Below are positions 59,816-64,000 of a stretch of DNA of 64,000 nucleotides, in pieces. Below the pieces are notes generated by a model. It made no database searches. It saw only the letters and a list, made by a program, of their open reading frames with translations, and was not told the DNA's origin. Source of the stretch: BACL11 sp945865535 (lineage in GTDB: Bacteria; Bacteroidota; Bacteroidia; Flavobacteriales; BACL11); the NCBI GenBank assembly GCA_947502765.1, contig CANNBA010000005.1, forward strand, positions 47,542 to 111,541, read 5' to 3'. The position numbers were made by a program, and so were the translations under genes. Numbering within the stretch: the first letter of the stretch is position 1; each line of letters opens with the position of its first letter.

Positions 59816-60140
59816 ATCTTTCGGTAGTTAATTGCTCCAAAATATTAGTATAAATATGTCCTAATTTTTCGGGATTTTCAGAATAATAGTTAAGGTTTTC
59901 TTTAAAGGTCTCTTCAGAAATTAGATATTTTTTGTAAATATCAAAATAAGAATTAGCCAATTCTTTTTTAGCACTTTCCAAATCTTTAGCTTTATTGAGT
60001 TCAAAAGTTGCTTGTGCTAAATGAACTTCTTTTAAGATAGTTTCAAATGTTGTTTGAGATAAGATGTTTTTTGGAATTTTTTCTTCAGGATTAGAGCAGC
60101 AGAATAAAAAAAAAGCGACTACTGATAAATAAATTTTCAT
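59796..60140 (-). CDS. DUF4296 family lipoprotein
   Basis: The 114-residue protein has a short hydrophobic N-terminus ending in FLFCCSNPEEK, a likely lipoprotein signal. A helical domain (LSQTTFETILKEVHLAQATF, then YKKYLISEETFKENLNYYSENPEKL) matches DUF4296. The family is restricted to Bacteroidota and has no known role. It overlaps the convergent epimerase gene by 20 bases. Confidence 0.8.
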   Translation of the reverse strand: MKIYLSVVAFFLFCCSNPEEKIPKNILSQTTFETILKEVHLAQATFELNKAKDLESAKKELANSYFDIYKKYLISEETFKENLNYYSENPEKLGHIYTNILEQLTTERSTLDQQ

Positions 60141-60177
60141 TTTTCAAAGATATTTTATTTTAAGTTTCAAATTTATG

Positions 60178-60185
60178 TATATTTG
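60178..60185 (+). promoter_or_regulatory. -7 box of lipoprotein paralogue A
   Basis: TATATTTG is followed, after a few bases, by the leader CAGTTATTAACCAAATAAA. The same box and leader recur before paralogue C at 60825-60832, showing the promoter was duplicated with the gene. Confidence 0.6.
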
Positions 60186-60216
60186 CCGCAGTTATTAACC
60201 AAATAAATTTTTTTTC

Positions 60217-60438
60217 ATGAAAAAATTAATGTACTTGCTAGTTGCTGCTTTAGTTGTTACTTTCACTGCTTGTGGAAACGCTGAACAAGAAGCTGCTGAT
60301 GCTGCTGCTGCTGCTCAAGCTACTGCGGATTCTTTAGCCCTTGTTGAAGCTGCTGCTGCTGAAGCTTTAGCTGCTGAAACTGCTGCTGCTGAAGCTGCTG
60401 CTGAAGCTGCTGCTGCTCCTGTCGAAGAAGCTAAGTAA
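60217..60438 (+). CDS. Small Ala-rich lipoprotein, paralogue A
   Basis: The 73-residue protein has a signal peptide MKKLMYLLVAALVVTFTAC with lipobox Cys19. The tail is almost only Ala, Glu, Gln, Thr and Asp, with a run of Ala-Glu repeats encoded nearly uniformly by GCT and GAA. It is probably an extended or helical low-complexity surface or periplasmic lipoprotein. About 21 residues (the AAAAQATADSLALVEA region) are nearly identical to paralogue C at DNA level. No function is known. Confidence 0.8.
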   Translation: MKKLMYLLVAALVVTFTACGNAEQEAADAAAAAQATADSLALVEAAAAEALAAETAAAEAAAEAAAAPVEEAK

Positions 60439-60463
60439 AAAATTCTTATGTTTAAGGTAAAAA

Positions 60464-60490
60464 GGCAACTTAGGTTGCCTTTTTATTTTT
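60464..60490 (+). terminator. Rho-independent terminator after paralogue A
   Basis: The perfect 6-bp stem GGCAAC (60464-60469) / GTTGCC (60474-60479) has loop TTAG and is followed by a T-rich tail from 60480. The identical hairpin follows paralogue C. Confidence 0.85.
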
Positions 60491-60519
60491 GGGTCAATTA
60501 CTAATTAAAAAAAATAAAG

Positions 60520-60711
60520 ATGAAAAAATTAATGTACTTGTTTATTGCTGCTTTAATGATTATTTTCACTGCTTGTGGAGGGGGAGAAACTACAACTGAA
60601 GCATTAGTATGTCATAATACTGGAGTTGCATGTGTAGCAGATCATTCTTGTTGTATGGCTCATGATGAGTCTTCTGAGGCAGAAAAAACTGAAGAAGAAG
60701 TTGCTAAATAA
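60520..60711 (+). CDS. Small Cys/His-containing lipoprotein, paralogue B
   Basis: The 63-residue protein shares the signal peptide (MKKLMYLFIAALMIIFTAC) and the following GGGET with paralogue C. The mature part differs: it contains ALVCHNTGVACVADHSCCMAHDE, with four Cys and three His beyond the lipid-anchored Cys, then an acidic tail. The Cys/His spacing could bind a metal ion. Its upstream leader lacks the TTATTAACCAAATAAA block shared by A and C, and no hairpin terminator follows it. Confidence 0.78.
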   Translation: MKKLMYLFIAALMIIFTACGGGETTTEALVCHNTGVACVADHSCCMAHDESSEAEKTEEEVAK

Positions 60712-60824
60712 TTATTTTTTTGTTCAGAAAAAATGCAATTCAGGGTAAATTCTTTTCTTTCCTCTCAGATAATTCAATAAAAAATAAAAAAATAAAAAAA
60801 TAATGCAGATATTTTCGGAAGTTA

Positions 60825-60832
60825 TATATTTG
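60825..60832 (+). promoter_or_regulatory. -7 box of lipoprotein paralogue C
   Basis: TATATTTG precedes CAGTTATTAACCAAATAAA, the same arrangement as before paralogue A. Confidence 0.6.
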
Positions 60833-60862
60833 TGCCCAGTTATTAACCAAATAAAATTTTTC

Positions 60863-61054
60863 ATGAAAAAATTAATGTACTTGCTTATTGTTGCTTTAAT
60901 GGTTACTTTCACTGCTTGTGGAGGTGGAGAAACTGCAACTGAAGTTGTTGTTGAAGAAGTTGTTGTTGAAGAAGCTGCTGATACTGCTGCTGCTGCTCAA
61001 GCTACTGCGGATTCTTTAGCCCTTGTTGAAGCTTCTGAAGAAGTTCCTGCTTAA
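60863..61054 (+). CDS. Small acidic lipoprotein, paralogue C
   Basis: The 63-residue protein starts at the ATG at 60863; the frame is open to 60803, but the shared MKKLMYLL start and leader fix the true start. Signal peptide and lipobox Cys19 match A and B. The mature part has a VVVEEVVVEEAAD repeat, then the AAAAQATADSLALVEA segment shared with A. Function is unknown. It is followed by a copy of the terminator found after A. Confidence 0.8.
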   Translation: MKKLMYLLIVALMVTFTACGGGETATEVVVEEVVVEEAADTAAAAQATADSLALVEASEEVPA

Positions 61055-61078
61055 TTAGCATTCTTATTTAAAAATAAA

Positions 61079-61101
61079 GGCAACTTAGGTTGCCTTTTTT
61101 T
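61079..61101 (+). terminator. Rho-independent terminator after paralogue C
   Basis: The stem GGCAAC (61079-61084) / GTTGCC (61089-61094) has loop TTAG and a seven-T tail. It is identical in stem and loop to the terminator after paralogue A and lies just before the convergent pyrC stop. Confidence 0.85.
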
Positions 61102-61107
61102 ATGTCT

Positions 61108-62439
61108 TTATCTATCGAAAGTAAGGCGCATACCGTTTTTACTCTCATTAAACTTGCCATATTGATAGGCAATATGGCCATTAACTAAAGTGTGAGTGAT
61201 TTTAGCATTGAAGATTTCTGCTTCAAATGGAGACCAACCGCATTTATAAAGGATATTTTCTTTATTTACTTCCCAAGGATTATTTAAGTTTACTAGCACT
61301 AAATCAGCAAAATATCCTTCACGGATAAAACCTCTATTCTCAACTTTAAAACAAATAGCTGGGTTGTGGCACATTTTTTCTACTACTTTTTCGAGACTAA
61401 TTTTACCATTTTTAAAAAACTCTAACATGGCAGGAAGGGCATGTTGCACTAGCGGCCCTCCAGATGGAGCCTTAAAATAAGAATTGGCTTTTTCTTCTAA
61501 TGTATGTGGGGCATGATCAGTTGCAATTACATCTAACTTATCATCTAACAAAGCTTGAAATAAAGCTTTTTTGTCGCTTTCTTTTTTTACTGCTGGATTC
61601 CATTTTATAAGAGTTCCTTTTTCTTTATAGTTGTTTTCATCAAACCAAAGATGATGGATGCATACTTCTGCGGTAATTTTTTTATCTTTTAATGAAATTT
61701 TATTGTCAAATAATTCAATTTCCTTTTCTGTTGAAATGTGAAAAACATGCAGGCGTGTGTTGTGTTTTTTGGCAAGTTCAACAGCCATTGAGGATGATTT
61801 AAAGCAAGCTTCAGCACTTCTGATTTTCGGATGTTCTGAAATGGGGACTTCTTCACCATATTGTTGTTTGGCCTTGTTGCTATTTTCTTGAATTATTGTT
61901 TCGTCTTCACAATGTACAGCAATTAGCATAGGGGATTTGGAAAAAATTTCCTCTAAAACATTTTTGTTATCTACCAACATATTACCTGTTGATGAACCCA
62001 TAAAGATTTTTATTGCCCCAACATTCTTAGGATTTGTTTTAAGTACTTCTTCCAAATTGTCATTGCTTGCTCCCATAAAAAAGGAATAATTTGCAAGGGA
62101 TTTTTTTGAAGCGATCTGGTATTTTTCCTCTAATAGCTTTTGTGTTAGGACTTGTGGATTTGTGTTTGGCATTTCCATAAAAGAAGTAATTCCACCAGCC
62201 ACAGCCGCTTTACTTTCAGTGTAAATAGTTCCTTTATGAGTAAGTCCTGGCTCTCTGAAATGTACTTGGTCATCAATGACTCCTGGCAATAAATGCAAGC
62301 CTTTTGCATCAATTATTTGGTCGGCATCAATTGTTATTTTTGGAGCAATTTTCTTTATTTTCTGATGTTCAATAAGCACATCTGATTGGTAAATTTTACC
62401 TTCATTTACCAAAGTTGCATTTTTTATTAATGTGAGCAT
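61108..62439 (-). CDS. pyrC: Dihydroorotase
   Basis: The 443-residue cyclic amidohydrolase of pyrimidine synthesis has the metal motif DDQVHFREPGLTHKG, with further ligands in IAVHCEDE, RLHVFHIST and IATDHAPHTLEEK. The long form resembles class I dihydroorotases. An allantoinase-like activity is possible, but the FREPG motif and VENRGFIREGYFADLVLV end fit PyrC. It starts 2 bases after the glycosyltransferase stop on the same strand. Confidence 0.93.
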   Translation of the reverse strand: MLTLIKNATLVNEGKIYQSDVLIEHQKIKKIAPKITIDADQIIDAKGLHLLPGVIDDQVHFREPGLTHKGTIYTESKAAVAGGITSFMEMPNTNPQVLTQKLLEEKYQIASKKSLANYSFFMGASNDNLEEVLKTNPKNVGAIKIFMGSSTGNMLVDNKNVLEEIFSKSPMLIAVHCEDETIIQENSNKAKQQYGEEVPISEHPKIRSAEACFKSSSMAVELAKKHNTRLHVFHISTEKEIELFDNKISLKDKKITAEVCIHHLWFDENNYKEKGTLIKWNPAVKKESDKKALFQALLDDKLDVIATDHAPHTLEEKANSYFKAPSGGPLVQHALPAMLEFFKNGKISLEKVVEKMCHNPAICFKVENRGFIREGYFADLVLVNLNNPWEVNKENILYKCGWSPFEAEIFNAKITHTLVNGHIAYQYGKFNESKNGMRLTFDR

Positions 62440-62441
62440 TT

Positions 62442-63173
62442 TTAGCTTTTCCAGTTTCTAAAAAAACTTTTGATTTTCATTTGTAGAACGCCAAATGCGG
62501 CTTCCATAAAAATACCACCGCTCATTTTTGAGTTTCCTTCAGCTCTATCCGTAAAAATAACAGGCACTTCTACTACATTAAAGCCATACTTCCAAGCGTT
62601 GAATTTCATTTCAATCTGAAAAGCATAACCTACAAACTGAATTTTTTCAAGCTGGATAGTTTCTAAAACTTTTCTTTTGAAGCATTTAAATCCAGCAGTA
62701 GAATCATGAATTGGCATTCCTGTAACTAATTTAACATATTTGGAAGCAAAAAAGGACATAAGTAGTCGAGACATTGGCCAATTTACAATATTTACTCCCT
62801 TAATGTATCGAGAACCAATTGCAAGATCTCCGCCTTCATTCGCAGTTGCATTATAAAGCCGTATTAAGTCATCAGGATTATGAGAAAAATCAGCATCCAT
62901 CTCAAAAATGAATTGGTAATTTCTTGCTAAAGCCCATTTAAATCCGTGTATGTAAGCCGTGCCCAATCCTAATTTTCCAGCGCGCTCTTGAAGCTGTAAT
63001 TGTTGAGGATATTTTTGTTGTAGATTTTTTACAATATCAGCAGTTCCATCAGCAGACCCATCATCAACAATTAAAATATGGAAGGATTTGTCCAATGAAA
63101 ATACCTTGAGAATAATGTTTTCAATATTTTCTTTCTCATTAAAGGTAGGTATAATTATTAAACTATCGGACAT
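62442..63173 (-). CDS. Polyprenol monophosphomannose synthase-like glycosyltransferase (GT2)
   Basis: The 243-residue family 2 glycosyltransferase has LIIIPTFNEKENIENIIL at the N-terminus, the DDGSADGTADIV and EMDADFSHNPDDL (DxD) motifs, and STAGFKCFKRKVLETI. It resembles DPM1-type enzymes that transfer a sugar from a GDP-sugar to polyprenyl phosphate, here without C-terminal membrane helices. The start is taken at the ATG at 63171-63173, because the upstream in-frame extension is not family-like and a TATTTTTG promoter box (complement of 63178-63185) ends 4 bases before it. Confidence 0.92.
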   Translation of the reverse strand: MSDSLIIIPTFNEKENIENIILKVFSLDKSFHILIVDDGSADGTADIVKNLQQKYPQQLQLQERAGKLGLGTAYIHGFKWALARNYQFIFEMDADFSHNPDDLIRLYNATANEGGDLAIGSRYIKGVNIVNWPMSRLLMSFFASKYVKLVTGMPIHDSTAGFKCFKRKVLETIQLEKIQFVGYAFQIEMKFNAWKYGFNVVEVPVIFTDRAEGNSKMSGGIFMEAAFGVLQMKIKSFFRNWKS

Positions 63174-63177
63174 AGCA

Positions 63178-63185
63178 CAAAAATA
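63178..63185 (-). promoter_or_regulatory. -7 box for the GT2-pyrC unit
   Basis: The complement reads TATTTTTG and ends 4 bases before the GT2 ATG, the same leaderless-type spacing seen at glyS and others. It lies in the 34-base gap after acs. Confidence 0.5.
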
Positions 63186-63207
63186 AATAAACTGATTTAA
63201 AAAATGA

Positions 63208-64000
63208 TTATTGTGCAGATGTTTTGATTTCCTCCACAACAGCAGGATCTAAAAGCGTACTTGTATCACCTAAATTTTCCGTATCTCCTTCAGCAATTTT
63301 TCTAAGAATTCTCCTCATTATTTTTCCTGAACGGGTTTTAGGCAAGCCACTTACAAATTGGATTTTGTCTACTTTCGCAATTGGACCAACTTCTTTGCTT
63401 ACTAAATCAGAGATTTCTTTTCTAAGACGCTCTTCATTTTCTGGTTTTTTATGACAAATCACATAAGCATAAATACCATTTCCTTTAATAGGATGAGGAA
63501 ATCCTACAATAGCCGTTTCACATACATTTTGATGCTTATCTATTGCACTTTCAATTTCGGCAGTTCCTAAATTATGGCCAGAAACAATAAGCACATCATC
63601 TACCCTTCCAGTTATTCGATACATGCCGGTTTCATCACGCAAACAGCCATCACCAGTAAAATAGTTGTTTTTAAAAGCGGCAAAATAAGTTTGTTTAAAT
63701 CTTTGGTGATCCCCATAAATTGTGCGCGCAATTGAGGGCCAAGGGAATTTTATGCACAACCTTCCTTCAACAGAATTCCCTTTAATTTCATTTCCTTTTT
63801 CATCAACCAAACAAGGCTGAATTCCAGGGAGAGGTAAAGTAGCAAAAGTTGATTTTGCTGGTGTAACTCCTGCCAAATTAGAAATCATTATTCCACCTGT
63901 TTCTGTTTGCCACCAAGTGTCTACAATTGGACAATTTTCCTTGCCAATTTCTTTATTGTACCAATGCCAAGCATCTTCATTTATTGGCTCTCCAACGGTG
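63208..64000 (-). CDS. acs: Acetyl-CoA synthetase, C-terminal part (cut by window edge)
   Basis: The frame is open to the window edge, so the gene continues beyond base 64000; the ATG at 63888 is internal. The first visible residues TVGEPINEDAWHWY and then CPIVDTWWQTETGGIMIS are the conserved core of Acs, which activates acetate to acetyl-CoA via acetyl-AMP. The C-terminal domain has GRVDDVLIVSGHNLGTAEIE and the regulatory acetylation-site Lys in PKTRSGKIMRRILRK. The N-terminal half is not in the window. Confidence 0.95.
   Translation of the reverse strand, partial: TVGEPINEDAWHWYNKEIGKENCPIVDTWWQTETGGIMISNLAGVTPAKSTFATLPLPGIQPCLVDEKGNEIKGNSVEGRLCIKFPWPSIARTIYGDHQRFKQTYFAAFKNNYFTGDGCLRDETGMYRITGRVDDVLIVSGHNLGTAEIESAIDKHQNVCETAIVGFPHPIKGNGIYAYVICHKKPENEERLRKEISDLVSKEVGPIAKVDKIQFVSGLPKTRSGKIMRRILRKIAEGDTENLGDTSTLLDPAVVEEIKTSAQ

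Noticed and set aside
60724..60912. 62-codon minus-strand open frame across the lipoprotein C region
   Set aside because: It runs antisense over the conserved leader and signal peptide of paralogue C and has no recognisable features.
63208..63888. A short independent acyl-CoA synthetase gene starting at 63888
   Set aside because: The frame continues without a stop to the window edge with typical Acs core sequence, so 63888 is an internal Met.
1..64000. CRISPR arrays, insertion sequences, prophage genes, rRNA operon
   Set aside because: No regularly spaced repeats, transposase, integrase, phage structural genes or rRNA sequence were recognised on either strand.

Overview
The window looks like a chromosomal segment of a marine-type member of the Bacteroidota, probably class Flavobacteriia or a close relative. 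The evidence is low GC with strong A/T preference at third codon positions, a PorZ-like type IX secretion component, a secreted protein with a type IX-style C-terminal domain, and several families largely confined to this phylum (DUF4175, DUF4271, DUF4296, DUF3098). Promoters are of the TAnnTTTG type and recognisable Shine-Dalgarno sites are absent. Genes are packed tightly: most adjacent same-strand genes abut or overlap by 1-8 bases, and six of seven convergent CDS pairs overlap at their 3' ends.

Layout. 1-9.3 kb (minus strand): the start of recO, porZ, a tRNA-Arg(UCG) gene on the plus strand, then an overlapping operon DUF4175 - ybeY - mnmG - methyltransferase. 9.4-16 kb: gltX-folB facing glyS, a Cys-rich DUF3109 protein, and a glutaryl-CoA-dehydrogenase-like enzyme. 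14.9-19.9 kb: DUF4271, hemD, rnpA, yidD, a C-terminal processing protease and an O-antigen-ligase-like protein. 19.8-35.4 kb: housekeeping blocks (alr-tdk; DUF2279-rsmI-DAHP synthase/chorismate mutase-recJ; rlmN-polyprenyl synthase-dnaG; ftsX-DUF3098-uppP-truB and queA-ispD). leuS follows at 35.5 kb.

38.3-48.2 kb is the metabolic centrepiece: one 11-gene plus-strand operon encoding tryptophan breakdown through kynurenine to 2-aminomuconate and beyond (TDO, formamidase candidate, KMO, kynureninase, HAO, ACMSD, AMSDH, RidA-type deaminase). It also contains three less expected members: an exported cupredoxin, a GNAT acetyltransferase, and an SDR whose catalytic Tyr and Lys are replaced. A glutaryl-CoA dehydrogenase elsewhere in the window could take the product of a 2-oxoadipate-type lower route.

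48.3-52 kb is the most accessory-looking part. It has an uncharacterised ATP-grasp ligase paired with a GNAT, then a 450-bp AT-rich stretch with T-tracts phased at about 10.5 bp, a perfect inverted repeat, and a lone gene with a PD-(D/E)XK nuclease-like core. 52-60 kb returns to housekeeping (gpmI, M20 peptidase, DUF255 protein, tyrS, epimerase). 60.2-61.1 kb holds three tandem small lipoprotein paralogues, two of which were duplicated together with promoter and terminator. The window ends with pyrC, a polyprenol-phosphate glycosyltransferase and the 3' part of acs.

All functional calls come from reading motifs and from memory of families; no database search was run. I found no CRISPR array, IS element, prophage or rRNA operon. 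The best candidates for something undescribed are the 50.1-51.9 kb nuclease-like island, the non-canonical members of the kynurenine operon, and the ATP-grasp/GNAT pair.
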